Positions 33,562 to 44,859 are shown, numbered from the stretch's first letter. The stretch: DNA of 64,000 nt from Podospora pseudocomata (GCF_035222375.1 NC_085887.1:3385501-3449500), one strand, 5' to 3'. The notes: generated from the sequence alone by a model not told the origin. Numbers and translations are program-made.

Positions 33562-35172
33562 TTACCGGCAGCCCTGGCCTCGATGAGCTTGTCCAACGCG
33601 GTTCATGTGAATGACAGACTGTTGGCGTATATCATACCCATCCCATTGTTCCAGAAAGAAATGCAGCCCGAAAATAGTTTCAGCCGTACCCAATCCGTTG
33701 ATCCTGTCCCAAAATGGGACCAGGCTATCCCGAGCCAAGCGCTTGCGCAATGACAGGGTGTGAATGTGTTTGAACTCAATTCTGTCTTTGAGATTGATAG
33801 TGGGAGAGGGTCCCAGAGCACTCCAGTCTAGAGCCCGCCTGAGCTCATCGCTATCTAAATCATCATGGAGCGTAACCAGCTTGTTCCATGTCCCCTCTAG
33901 GTCTGTTTTCGCCATTACTTTGCGTATCAGGCCCAAGTTTTGCTCCCACCCTTCTGCAAGGTGGTCAAGTTGCAGGTAAATTTCCGTGTCGATAATCTTC
34001 TCGGCCGGTTGGTACAATCTTGCTGCCGTTGCAGCTTTGCCGTGGGCTTTGACGTGACAGTAATGACACAAAGGTGACCCTTGGTGGTCCAGCCTGAGCT
34101 GGCTGAAATGGCGAAACGGCCACAACACAATCATTCCAAATGCCACAGTTGGTTGCCATTTTTCACAGCTTGGACATCTGACCCGCAGTGGAAGCTGTTG
34201 AGGTTCAGCTGCAGATTCCACGTCTTCAGGTTCCGCGTCTTCAGAATCCGTCTTCAGGATATCAGGATGCAGCGGCTCATCAACGGAGTGCCACTCTTGC
34301 ATGGAGCACAAATGAGCCAGTATCCGCTTCAATTTGGGTGGTACCAATACTTTTGGCAAGAGACCGGGGAACAGCCTGTTGAAGTCCAACCCCAAACCCA
34401 CGTCCTTTCGGGAGAAAATGATTGGGGCATCGGTGTTGCCACATAAAAGCTGATGGGCAGGGCGGTCACGGTAGAGGTGGCGCTGGAACTTACACTCCAC
34501 GCACCTCCGTTCGTGACGAGCCTTGCCGACGATGTGAGGGCTTGTCTCTTCAATGCCGTTTTCGCACTTCCTGCGAACTTCCTCTACATCTTCGTCATCA
34601 TTCAGTTCCCTGTTCACTGCTTTGATCCAGTCGAAGGACGTCTGATACTGCTGCCGGTACTGCTCGGTGAGTTCTCTGTCTTGCTCCGCTCGCCTCTGAA
34701 TTGATGAGAGCCTGCTCTCTGTCGTGGTTGCAAGTTTCCAATCTGTGAGGGCCATCTTCTGCACTTCGGAACTTCTCATCCAAGGTTTCCTTGTGGCTGT
34801 GTTGAACAACTCACTGTCATCAAACATGGCATTCGAGAGAAGCTTCCTGCAACCGAAACAAGCGTATCTGCTGCTAGCCCACCAGTCCCGGCCACGGTTT
34901 GTCATCTGTGGTATGGCCTCGTGTAAAAGACGAAATCTCGGGTGCCGAAATGGGTAGCCTGGGTAGTCGTCCGGCTCCGGGCCACCATTCTTGGGAAGAG
35001 GTTCGAGAGCGAGTAGGCGCTGTTGAAAGTCATGTTCAAGAGGGTTGATAAAGTCGCGAAGGCCCTTGGAGGTTTGAGAAAGGGCGATGAGAGAAACGGG
35101 ATCGAGGCAGGAAATAATGTCGATGAGATTATCCACTGGGAGGGAGATTAAGACGTCCTGAGCAGAAGCCAT
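33562..35172 (-). CDS. F-box protein with Cys-rich zinc-binding-like segments
   Basis: Single exon, 536 residues. An N-terminal F-box spans about residues 7-46 (VLISLPVDNLIDIISCLDPV, then SLIALSQTSKGLRDFINP), the part that binds Skp1 in SCF ubiquitin ligases. Further on are Cys pairs that may bind metal: CFGCRKLL near residue 105, ERRCVEC near 220, CPSCEKW near 335 and CHYCHVKAHG near 370. The rest is charged and helical. This layout is common in Sordariomycetes, where such proteins are numerous and their substrates unknown. No canonical substrate-binding repeats (WD40, LRR, Kelch) are visible. ATG 35172 directly precedes the F-box. The gene ends with EHRGQGCR-like residues, a slightly odd tail. 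Confidence 0.8.
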   Translation of the reverse strand: MASAQDVLISLPVDNLIDIISCLDPVSLIALSQTSKGLRDFINPLEHDFQQRLLALEPLPKNGGPEPDDYPGYPFRHPRFRLLHEAIPQMTNRGRDWWASSRYACFGCRKLLSNAMFDDSELFNTATRKPWMRSSEVQKMALTDWKLATTTESRLSSIQRRAEQDRELTEQYRQQYQTSFDWIKAVNRELNDDEDVEEVRRKCENGIEETSPHIVGKARHERRCVECKFQRHLYRDRPAHQLLCGNTDAPIIFSRKDVGLGLDFNRLFPGLLPKVLVPPKLKRILAHLCSMQEWHSVDEPLHPDILKTDSEDAEPEDVESAAEPQQLPLRVRCPSCEKWQPTVAFGMIVLWPFRHFSQLRLDHQGSPLCHYCHVKAHGKAATAARLYQPAEKIIDTEIYLQLDHLAEGWEQNLGLIRKVMAKTDLEGTWNKLVTLHDDLDSDELRRALDWSALGPSPTINLKDRIEFKHIHTLSLRKRLARDSLVPFWDRINGLGTAETIFGLHFFLEQWDGYDIRQQSVIHMNRVGQAHRGQGCR

Positions 35173-36178
35173 GGTGGAAAAGTTCGATAGTATGTTGTAG
35201 CTGTGTACTGATTTCGGTGTTGAGGCGTGCTGAAAAATATGATGATTCGAAAAGCAAACCGTATGAGAGGGGTATGCGCTGGTCTTTTATTCGAGACATT
35301 GCCATGATACTCCGGCGGCCAAATTCAATGTTTGATTGGAAGGACAATAGGCATTGTCTATGCAAGCCAAGTGGAAGGCCACAAAGAAGGATGATTCGCT
35401 CCGGTAATAAAACAAAGAAATTCATCTTCGCCTGCTTTGTGGGCCAAGTCGCGAGGGGCGCCAAAAAAAGGGCTCCATTTCCCCGTTGCGCGTCGTCGAC
35501 TTGGAAACAGTGAAGGTCTGGGAGATCGTGCAACAAATATGAACACTGTTCTGAGGACATGACCAGGCAGACAAGCATGTCCACTTTCATTGTGCTGCCT
35601 CCAACAGAACATACGAGAGTTGGACTGATATTGTCAAGTAGGAGGGGAACAGCGGTTTTGGCTGATGATCGGCATGGGCGACTGCGGATAGTCTGATAGC
35701 CCTTGACGCGCTGTGTGTCAAGAATTGCGGCTCTGCTGGATGGCGGACCATGCGAACCACCTTGCAAACCACAAGGCACCCAACAACCTCACCTCTCGCC
35801 GCTTTTAGGGGCAGTTGAGGGTTAGGGTTATCTGCTGAGTAGGTGTAAACATTTCACCTTCTCTCGACCATACAACTTGCCATGGATGGCAAGGGTCTTG
35901 CTGCGCGGGAGCGCGCACGTTTGGATCCGCTCGACCAGTCTTTCAAATAAGAAGCATTCCCTCGATCTTTTATATCACGGTAGCCATAGCCTTCCATTCT
36001 GTTCAAGTTGAGCACTTACAGGTTCTTTGGAAGTCGTTCAAGATTCCCGAGCTGTTTTAGCAACCTTCTTCCATTCTTATCCAAGTAGATTGTGCTCTCC
36101 CTTCTACCTTTTCCAGCTCACTTCATCAATTGACCCCGATCCTTCCAGCCCCAACCATCAATCGCTCTACGCCCCACG
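35173..36178. other. Divergent promoter region of F-box gene and small gene D
   Basis: Upstream DNA of the F-box gene (minus) and of gene D (plus). Contains a telomere-repeat-like 16-mer AGGGTTAGGGTTATCT at 35818-35833 and a TTTTATAT element near 35968-35975. No gene is seen. Confidence 0.4.
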
Positions 36179-36608
36179 ATGCAGCATCTTCTACCTGACA
36201 ACAACCCTCAACCCGTGGAAGGGCAGATGTAGGTTGCAATTTTTCCCATTGTCCTTTATTCCCCATCATACCCCAGTGGGCTGCTTTTCTCTCGTGTCCA
36301 TAAATACTACCATGTCTTTGTTTGTGTTCTTTCCTTGTCATTCAGATGCCAATCACTTGATATCCGTCCGATCTTTCCGCGACCACTCACAAATTTCAAG
36401 ACCTCCACGCACGAACCAAGCCCCTCCCCCACAAGCTATCTCGGATTGCCTCAACACCTTCCTCCAGCAAAGCGACCTCGCCGATCCAATTGCGTACGGC
36501 AGATTGGTTGGTTCCAATGCAGACCTAAAGACCCGCACCCGAATCTACCTCCAAAAGGCAAATGAAGCTATACAGACTTTTAATGCTTCATTTGCCGCCG
36601 GCAATTGA
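36179..36608 (+). CDS. Small protein family member D (about 85 aa, novel family)
   Basis: The C-terminal frame is firm: ISDCLNTFLQQSDLADPIAYGRL followed by a 13-residue spacer and YLQKANEAIQTFNASF, ending in AAGN. It carries both family blocks, with the invariant Arg. The first exon is less sure. The preferred model uses 36179-36228 (MQHLLPDNNPQPVEGQ) with donor AT|gtaggt and acceptor tttcaag, exon 2 being 36401-36608, total 85 residues. An acceptor at 36345 (cattcag) would need another first exon. There is no signal peptide or membrane segment. Function unknown. It is the most compact member and defines the minimal conserved unit of about 65 residues. Confidence 0.5.
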
Positions 36609-38164
36609 TCTTTCTTTCCCTTTGGGGTTGGTGTCTCTCTCGACCAATAACAGGTTCCATCTGCACATCACTATGCCAATAAGCCGGGCCCGTTAAGGCT
36701 TAATAACGCATCAACCAACCGATGGATGCCATATTGATTGCTGGTGGCTGCGGGGGCCCGCCCACCCCATTCCCCGACATCATGACAGTCCTCTTTCCTC
36801 CAGATGTTTTTCCATCGCGGGTTATCACCGAGATGCAATTCTCATCCAGTGGCACCTTCCCAACTCTCTTCGATGTTCTTCACCACTTTTGCGGACCCGC
36901 TGAACCCAGTATTGGCCCGCTCGAAACCACCGCCTTCCCAGATGTCGCATTTCCGGAGACACAAAGAACCTATCTTCGCGTGCCAATCGTGGACGGCAGC
37001 CAGCCTTGTGGTGTTCCCAGCAGTGTGGTTCGGCTCCGTCATCCCTGTTCTTGGCCAGCGTGCCGCGGGTGTAACGGTGGGCAAGCCTACCCGCACCGTG
37101 TGGCTCATACGGTGTACCTGTTTAAGCCCAGTGCACGAATGTGGTTCGTGGGGACTGTTAGTCAAGCCAACTTCAAGCACTGGCGAGTGGAACTGAAAGG
37201 GAAAGGGAGCCAAAAGATGCGCGGTTACAATTGTTCTGGGTATTTACTGGATTTCTTTGGGTGGTGTGTAACATAAGATGGAATTCTCAGCACAGGTTGC
37301 ATGTTCTATATCGTTGAGTTGGTACCTACCGTATGGACCTATCTACTTTACTCTTGACGCCAAATATTATTTATACCGCTACCCCTTCCTTCATGTTCCC
37401 CGAAACCAAGGGTTTTATGTAGTATATTCTCGGTTTAGTCTTCTGGAAATAAACCCTTTATGCTTCTTAAGCGGAGAACATCCTGCTGACGAAAAAGAAC
37501 ATGATGGGCAGTTTACTGTGGGGCAAGACTTAAATGTGGATAATCTTCCAACTCTTCTCGTGCGCACCTATAGCGGTGGTCCTCCCTCACACTCATCTTC
37601 ATGGTACAAGCTACGTACGGTCCATCGATCTCCTGCTCCGATACTCATCATTTTCCGTGCAATATAATGGGGGCAGTCGGAGCAGTTGTTAGTATGGTTG
37701 CGCTTGTTTATCTGACTTTGAGGTCAGGAAAGCCGATTCACTAAACCATCTCTGCCGTGAAATACAGCCCTGGAGGTTTTCTCGAAGCCGTCGATCAACT
37801 TACCCAGCCCCAGTCGATTCTACAGCGGGTGACTACTGTATCACTGGATTCAACCCATCATGTCCACACAACAGGACAATGGGACGCCGCTAGGAACTGC
37901 GCAGCAAATGTAATACACCTGAAAGACAATTGCAGAAACTTGATAACTCGTTCAATAACCGACGATCGAGGCAGCGATAGCACCGCTTGAGGGTTGCCAT
38001 CATCACGATGGACTACAGCACATAAGGCAGAACATACAAGGACACATCTCTAGGTATTTTCACGTTGAATCTAGGTTACAAAACTATTAGCTAAGTACAT
38101 CCCCCCCTAGTCCTCTAACCCATCCAGGAATGTTAGCGAGCTAACCCACCCCTCCCAAGTCCCT
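36609..38164. other. Intergenic with one weak open frame
   Basis: Apart from the weak frame at 36722-37276 listed separately, no gene is supported. Confidence 0.35.
36722..37276 (+). CDS. Weak open frame, 184 codons
   Basis: ATG-initiated frame of 184 codons with mixed composition and a Cys/Trp-rich centre (CSWPACRGCNGG). No signal peptide, domain or splice evidence. Two other frames over the same stretch are also open for more than 120 codons, so chance is likely. It starts 114 bp after gene D ends. Confidence 0.2.
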   Translation: MDAILIAGGCGGPPTPFPDIMTVLFPPDVFPSRVITEMQFSSSGTFPTLFDVLHHFCGPAEPSIGPLETTAFPDVAFPETQRTYLRVPIVDGSQPCGVPSSVVRLRHPCSWPACRGCNGGQAYPHRVAHTVYLFKPSARMWFVGTVSQANFKHWRVELKGKGSQKMRGYNCSGYLLDFFGWCVT

Positions 38165-41145
38165 CTACTTAACCTCCGACTCAAGCCTTACTCTCTCCTC
38201 GCTCAGACATCGATCCCTCATCTGCTTCAGCGTAAAAGCAACGGGATCAGTAAGCTCTGTATTATATGCCTGTACCCTCCCCTTAAACGACTCGTGAGCC
38301 TGCTTGTCGAAGACGCAGAGCAAACACCCACACCAGCTCTCAATTTTCCTCTCAACACGCTGTCGCTTTTGCTTGAGGTGATGCTTTGTCGGCGTTTCTA
38401 CGTTCGTCAAACCCGCCGTCCAATTCTTGATTCGCTTCAAGACTTCCTCTTCGCGCCGTCGTCTCCTCTTCTCCTCCCCCTGAGCCACTACAAAGTAGTG
38501 GTCAGGGGGATGGGATAAATTCGACAGATGCCACCGAGGGTTTCGTCTCGGCCATCCGTTGCTCTTCATGGTGTCAACCAGCGGAGTTATGCCGAATCCG
38601 TGCTTCGCCAGCCAGCTTAGATTGTCGAAGCGGAGTTCTCCAGGAATGTGTTGTTCTGGTGTTAAGCTTGGTTCTGTCGTTGGGCCTGTACACGGTCCAG
38701 GTGCTGATCTGTTGCCGCTTGTTTGGAGGAGCGTGCGGATTTCTTGGCTAAACCACGTTTCTAGCGGGAAATCAACAATGACGCCGTGGTGGAGGAGGAG
38801 CTGGGCTACATCAACGTGTCCGTGTCTGCATGCTGCGCGTAGTGCGGTGCAATTTCGTGTTCCGTGGGCGTTGACGTTGGCATTGTTGTTGAGGAGTGCT
38901 TTAACTATGCTGACGTGACCACGGGAAGAGGCTATCTGCAGCGCGGTCGCCTGATAACGATTTCCGAGAGATTCCATGTCTGCTCCTGCGTTGAGCAACT
39001 GACGCACAACTTCTTCATGTCCCTGCTCAGATGCTTGATGGAGTGCGGCCCGGATGTATTGGTTTTTTGTTGCTTGGTGGGTTAAATCCATTTCCGCCCC
39101 CAGCCTTTTGAGAAGAATCTACACGATATGGCTGTGGCCGTAGTAGGACGCAAGTTCTAGAGGAGAACCATACAAGCTTGCGATTTCAGAGGAGGAACCC
39201 CATTTTTGTTCAAACGTGACGTCAGCCCCTGCATCCAGCAGCAACTGGACAATCGCACCGTGGCCTCTCGCTGATGCTACCGCCAAAGGAGTGCCATATC
39301 TCCCCGTGGAGCCGTTGAGGGAGACGCGCCGTGCAATCAGTACGCGAAGTCGACCCTCTTCGCCCCGTGATGCTGCCTTGTATGCGCTCCAGCTGTTGGT
39401 TGCAGTCACAGGCTCTTCGTTCGGGCTTTCCATGGGGAACTGCAAGTCCCTTTTCCAGTTTGTGATCTTGTCAATTGGCATCCTGTTTACTCTCCAGCGG
39501 GTTCTCTGGGACAAATCTGTTTGCCAGAAACCCATGCTGGTTGAGTGCCAAGAGGCCAGCTCGAACCTCGGGGCTCACACAAGTCGTGATCCACTGCTCG
39601 TAAGACATGTCCATCAACCGTGATCGGTCCATCTCCCCTTCCTTGTCCATCCAGATCCGAGCGGGGATTTCTGCCATCGGATCGCCGGCAACAACAAGAT
39701 GACTCGGCGGATACAGGCCCTCGGGGAGGGCCCGTAGTTTGGCTGAAAGTCCTGCTTCCCCATCTTCGAAGCGCCTCAATTCCGCGTCCTGAAAATACGC
39801 CTTGTATGCCCCCTCCGTGGTTATTACATCAGGCAAGCGCGTGGAAGACGAAAATAGCAGATCGGGGTGTTTCCTCCCGTGGTTTCAAACTGACATCGAT
39901 CATGACCCGATCGACGAGACTTTCAAAGATGACTTTCTCGTCAACAACAACTCATCATCGAGCGGGTTTCTGGCGGTATTCTTGGCCCTGTCATAATTCA
40001 GGCCGAGGCCACTGTGACAGATTTCCAGAATAAAACTGTAAGGCATCCCAGGAACTCCCGTGTCAATACCGACAATGGATTCGATCTGCTTCAGACACAC
40101 ACTGTAAACGTGCTCGTAGCTCCGTCTGCCCCATAGAGGATTTGCCGGCCGCGTGTTCTTTGCCAGGTCGACGATCGGGTCCGCGTAAAAGACCACCATC
40201 AACGGGGGAAACAAGTGAAGATGCTGCAGTTTGAAGCAGTTTCGCCCATACGTCTTGTTCAACTCCCTCTCAATCTCCACGCGAAGGGCATCGAAAGATT
40301 TGAAGTTGCAGTTGTAACCCTTCAGCATCGTGGATTCAAACATTTTCCAGGCCAGCGTGTGCTGCAAAGCTTGTGAGTTTTCCGATGTGGTGAACTGCGT
40401 CTTGGAGATGTGAATGGAGTAGTAAGGGATTGCCTTGGCAAAGTCCTTGTTTCTGAAGTCGATTTGCAGGGTGCGTCCCACGGGGTTGCGCGTTTCGTTC
40501 CAGAGCATCTCCAAGAGACCTGGTATATCTCCTTCGGCGTTCAGGTATGTGCTGGCGAAGGCTGTATGCGCTGGCATTTCCTCAGCGTCTGTGGCATGTT
40601 GGTATCCTAACGTCCGGGCTAGGGCTCGACCTCAGGTGGTCATCATCATGTGCCTGCTTTCGTGATACCGGTCCCGTCTTGACACCCCTTGTTACGAGAT
40701 CCGTTGTAACTATTTAGTGAAAAGAATAGGCGTCCCAAATCTCATCCAGGTTCGCGATGCGCTTCGGGTGCAATTCATGGGCTATGAATGCGCGGTCCAG
40801 CCTATCCAAAACAATCGTGTCCACCTCGTGTAGAAAGAGACCCTGGCTTGTTTCATTGGCGATTGCAGCGAAAGAGTTATCGATGATCCCTGAGGCACGT
40901 TCGTATAGTCCGCGATGAGAGAATACGTAGCCATATTTGTTCTTCAGCTCGAACTTGCCCGATGCTGATTTGATCTGCAAGTTTCGTGGGCAATAGCTTT
41001 GCTTCTGTCCGTCCCAGGTATATTTCGGGGGGAGTCCGGGATATTGTGGGTTATGTGGGAAGCCCTGGACTTTGTAGCGAGTGTTCAAGTCGGGGTTTAT
41101 ACTTTGCATTGTGCTTGTGGTAGGTTTCGGCCATTCTGGGATCAT
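38165..41145 (-). pseudogene. Decayed GDPD-like / ankyrin-repeat protein gene
   Basis: Reading on the minus strand from 41145, the first 143 codons contain a glycerophosphodiester-phosphodiesterase-like motif: FSHRGLYERA, then DNSFAAIANETSQGLFLHEVD and AFIAHE. Next come about 225 codons (40577-39900) of an unassigned region, then 39836-39471, then ankyrin repeats at 39430-38680 (for example GTPLAVASARGHGAIVQLLL, DAGADVTF) and a basic coiled tail to 38165. The coding sense is broken several times without plausible introns. An in-frame TAG at 39119-39121 replaces the codon expected inside the repeat GHSHIV-ILLKRLGAEMD. Frame changes are needed near 39950, near 39830 and near 39480, and the first segment stops at 40714. 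A live gene with unusual splicing is less likely. Family members are large single-gene proteins in related fungi, so this is a relic of a host gene. Confidence 0.6.
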
Positions 41146-42402
41146 GTCCTGGAATCATTTGTGTCGTAATAATGTAACTTCGACCTAGGATTAGAAGAAA
41201 CATGAACAAGTACCTAACTTCTAGCGGGACATCACGCCTTTTTATAGTGACCGTAGACATCAACCCCCATGGAGGCTAGGGTTGCTCCCTGGGCCTTACA
41301 CATCATCACCACATCAGCGCTCACACGTTTGCAATTAAAGCCCTCGCAATCCAATCCCTGGCATTGAAACCCTCTCAACGAGAAACGCCGCAGTTGGCCG
41401 CAATTAGAACCCCCGCGAATGAGGCGTGGCCCGGTATTTAAAGCTTCCATGCCCGGGTGGGGGTGCGCTCGATGAATTGCATGGGCGCGTAGGCAGCAAC
41501 AGTTAACACCTAAGGTAGACTAGCTTATCAACCCGGCCGCTGTGCTATATCTCTCCATTGTAATCCTTGGTACCCAGCAAACTGCGCAGCCTCGGATTGT
41601 GCCCGGGAGAATACCACCAGGCCCAGATGTGGCCAAGGCCGGACCGGGCCGCACAAGAGGGCCGAATCCACGCTCGTGGGATGAAACGCAGGTGAAATCT
41701 CCCAACAGAAACACCAACTTGGTCGATAAATCATACCAGGCTGAGGTATAAGAAAACATGCATCGTCATAGAGAAGAGCAGAGCCTTCGGTTCATTACCA
41801 CTCTGGAGAAAGCAGTCTTTGCCTTGAATAAAAACTCTACCCAGCACAAGTTAGGTAGATTTTGAACTTCAAGCTTAATTTTCAAGAAATATATGGTTGT
41901 ATTGGGACGAATGTTGACCAGGGTATTAATGGATGGGACAATGGCTCGTATTGCAAGTCAGCAAAGGTATAGTTAGACGTCAACTTACACTTTCCTTGCT
42001 GTCTTCAATAAGGAATAGGCCTATCCACAATCTCGGAAAGTCATTTAGTGGCCATCAAGATCCCTACACGCTCGGAGGAACATAAATATGGCGAATGAAT
42101 GTAGAGTCTATTCAAAGTTGAAAAGAACCGCCATCAAACGAATGTCCTTCTAGGGACTAACCTGCTCGCAGCTTGACCCCTCCATTACAAAGATTATATC
42201 CTCCTATCGTACAAGAAAATCTCGTCCAAAACGCTGGGGGAATGAACTGGTGGTGATGGTATTAGGTGCAGTGTATTAAGTGATATTAGTGCTGGTTGTG
42301 CGGTGAGTGAAGAATGTGTTGTGAAAAAAAGGGTATCAATGCTGAAGCCGCATCGCTAAAGTGACAAAATGCTCCTCCTCCTCCTCCTCCTTCTGTCACT
42401 AC
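41146..42402. other. Intergenic, no gene seen
   Basis: Upstream of the decayed ankyrin gene and downstream of the secreted-protein gene. Short open frames have no support. A CTCCTCCTC run is at 42371-42391. Confidence 0.4.
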
Positions 42403-42930
42403 CTAGCAGCCATACTTCATCCAGAAACCCGCTCCCTGGACAGCCACCTCCTCAAAGCTGACCTGCTTCCCCTCCGACTCCTCCGCAACCTCCAGTCTGA
42501 AGCACATCTGCTCTCTGCAAGCCCAGCTGCTGATGCTAGCCTTGCTCCCCTGGTAGAACTGAGTCGTGCCGACCAAAGCATTCGCATCTGGGCCGTCAAG
42601 GGCGTAAACATTGACCTGTGCTGATCCGTAGACAGCAGCTTGGGAAGACGACAGATCGAGGACCAGCTCGCAGGGTCCGGTGCCGGCGGAGACGACTGAG
42701 GAGGGAATGGAAAAGCCGATCTCAATACCGGAGGCGTCGGCGGAGGAGATGAAGACTTGGTAGGGAGGGGGGGCGGTGGGGGAGTTGCGGAGGTTGGGGT
42801 AGATGGTCCCGCATTGTTGGCGTTCCTTGAGGATGGGGTTCATTTGATTGGATGGGGAGGTCAAGGCGGGCGCTGCGGTGGCGGTAAGGGCCAGGGCGGA
42901 GACAGTGGCGAGGAGGGTAGAGGTGCGCAT
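42403..42930 (-). CDS. Small secreted protein (175 aa)
   Basis: Single exon. The signal peptide is plain: MRTSTLLATVSALALTATAA with a likely cut before or just after APA. A short propeptide-like segment ends in KERQQCG. The mature part has four or five Cys (QCGTIYP, PCELVLDL, WACREQMCFRL and a C-terminal FWMKYGC), suggesting disulphides. The pattern IEIGFSIPSS...CELVLDLSS resembles But2-type C-terminal beta domains of secreted ascomycete proteins, but that match is tentative. A TATA-like element lies 65 bp upstream of the ATG. It is small, secreted and Cys-bearing, so an extracellular or effector-like role is possible but unproven. Confidence 0.75.
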   Translation of the reverse strand: MRTSTLLATVSALALTATAAPALTSPSNQMNPILKERQQCGTIYPNLRNSPTAPPPYQVFISSADASGIEIGFSIPSSVVSAGTGPCELVLDLSSSQAAVYGSAQVNVYALDGPDANALVGTTQFYQGSKASISSWACREQMCFRLEVAEESEGKQVSFEEVAVQGAGFWMKYGC

Positions 42931-42995
42931 TTTGGCTTGTTGTTTTTGTTGGTTCTTGTCTTGTTGGTGCTGGGGAATGGGCTATGAAAGCTGCT

Positions 42996-43003
42996 TATAA
43001 AAC
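42996..43003 (-). promoter_or_regulatory. TATA box of the small secreted protein gene
   Basis: TTTTATAA on the minus strand about 65 bp upstream of ATG 42930. Confidence 0.45.
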
Positions 43004-43735
43004 GAGTGTGGGAATAGGGGAAGGGGTATTAGTGTGTATTAAGTGAAGGATGCTGAGAAGAAGTTGAAGAGAGACGTTTGATGCAGTGTATATAACATGA
43101 ACGATCCGTATACCAGTCTCTCGGGATCGCGCTTGCGGAAGCGCGGCACAAGCGATGACGACGATATTGTCAAAGAGTCATGGCTGGGAGTAGGGACGAG
43201 ACGAACAATGACATACCTCCCCGGCCTCCGACGCAGCCAGCTTCTAGATCAGACAGAGTTAAACCGAATTTTGATCAGCTGGGGTGAAAGAGAAGATTTG
43301 AAGAAGCAGGTCCAAAACCTCAATGCAGCTAACATCTAGTAGCGTTTGCATTGATGCAAGCCATCTGAGAACGCTTTTCCGACTGGAAGGCCGAGTTTCT
43401 GCAGAGACCAACCCCCAACCTGGGAAGAAACAGCAAATTATCTGAAACTGCTCAAGACTACAGTAGTTCAAGACGTTGAACTTCCAAAAAGCGGGTAAAG
43501 GTGCCGTTCTTGACTTGGAGGGTTAGTGCTCTCCAAGCGTGGAGCTTCTGGCTAGCTTCTGTAAAAACAGAAACCGTTGTCGATTTAGCTTCGATCTTCT
43601 CCTAGTTCCACGAACATAGATAAGCTAGCTAAACTCTGTTCCAGGATCAGGGTGCAACGGTGAAGAGACAACATTTTTTCTTCAGTGTTGTTCCGGGGAT
43701 TGTTCGACAAGCCCATGCGTGAGTCTCTGGGAATG

Positions 43736-44005
43736 CTAACGTTTCCTAGTGACTCCGTACAATGCATCTTGCCACCCATACCGGAACGTGCCCTCAACCC
43801 CGATGCCATCCTCTGGGCTGCTATCGTTTTTGTCGTTGTCAAGAAGCGGAGAGGGTCGTGAACTGGTGATCACGGCCGAGTCTGGTATCCAATTCGTGAC
43901 TTCAGGCTCTTCGGAGGGTGCCCAACTCATCATGCAACTTTGAACAACATCGGCAGTAACTCCGGCATCTCGAGGGGCGAGGCTCTTTATCTGCGTTTTG
44001 GCCAT
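43736..44005 (-). CDS. Weak small open frame (89 aa)
   Basis: ATG in good context (GGCCATGGCC) opens 89 codons (MAKTQIKSLAPRDAGVTADV...) ending in GVTRKR. Hydrophilic, no signal peptide, no domain. It could be a small gene, the N-terminal exon of an unrecognised spliced gene, or chance. Confidence 0.25.
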   Translation of the reverse strand: MAKTQIKSLAPRDAGVTADVVQSCMMSWAPSEEPEVTNWIPDSAVITSSRPSPLLDNDKNDSSPEDGIGVEGTFRYGWQDALYGVTRKR

Positions 44006-44761
44006 GGCTAGAGGAATTATCCACGCTCTTGGGAATGAGATGCTGCTGTTGGCGCGCTTGCCGTTTGTTCATCGGCCATCAAGGACCCGAAAGAAGTAGA
44101 GGCCAGAGTGGAGTATTGACTGTAGTGACAGAACTTGCCGTAGTCAAAACCCGAAAACTGGTAAAATGGGCTTCATCTCTGGCTGAACAAGACTTCCAAA
44201 GGCTTGTGACGTATGCATTGAAACTAGACGTGGCAGACAGGTTTGTGGGGAAGGTCCGACAACTCCGAGGCCGCATTGGTAATTTGTACGTACAGGGAGT
44301 AGACGCGGGGGATAGAAACAAGCTCAGCGTGGCAAAGGGGGAGGGAAAGGTGAGAGAGAGACCCTCTATGCGGGGGTAGATGCCGATATCAGATGCCGAA
44401 TCTTGGATGGTGATATCGCTTCCCCAACTTTGGCAGTTGGGATGTCTTAGAGAGCCTCTTATATGCGGGTGCCATCTTGGACCAGGTTGACGGCTCAAGT
44501 GCGTGCGGAGGGTCTTGGTGTCACGTTGATGATTTACCCGCTTGATCGCCGGCTCTGGACACCCCAATTGGGCAATCTCGCTTGTGTGTTCCGCCGTGTC
44601 TGCGGCTTGGACGTTGTTTTAACCTGCCGATTTCGATCCCAGTGCCTAGCGTAGTGTAACCGTGACATTTTGGGGGTAGAAGCGAGACAAGAAAGTCATA
44701 TCGAAGGTCGTGGGCTGGGCGGCATGATTGACGACAGGTCGGCGACGATGAAAAATGATGG

Positions 44762-44770
44762 GTATATATA
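44762..44770 (+). promoter_or_regulatory. TATA box of the CE1 esterase gene
   Basis: TATATATAT about 90-98 bp upstream of ATG 44860. Confidence 0.5.
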
Positions 44771-44859
44771 TCTTGAAGTGTTGCGCCCTGGTTTGATGTT
44801 TGTGACAGCAGCCATCACTCAAACACCCGCCAGAGTCCTCCTCTTCCCACTTGCCCATC

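Larger units (their letters stand above)
42931..44859. other. Intergenic with one weak minus-strand frame
   Basis: Contains the promoters of the divergent secreted-protein gene (minus) and esterase gene (plus). Apart from the weak frame at 43736-44005 nothing is supported. Confidence 0.4.
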
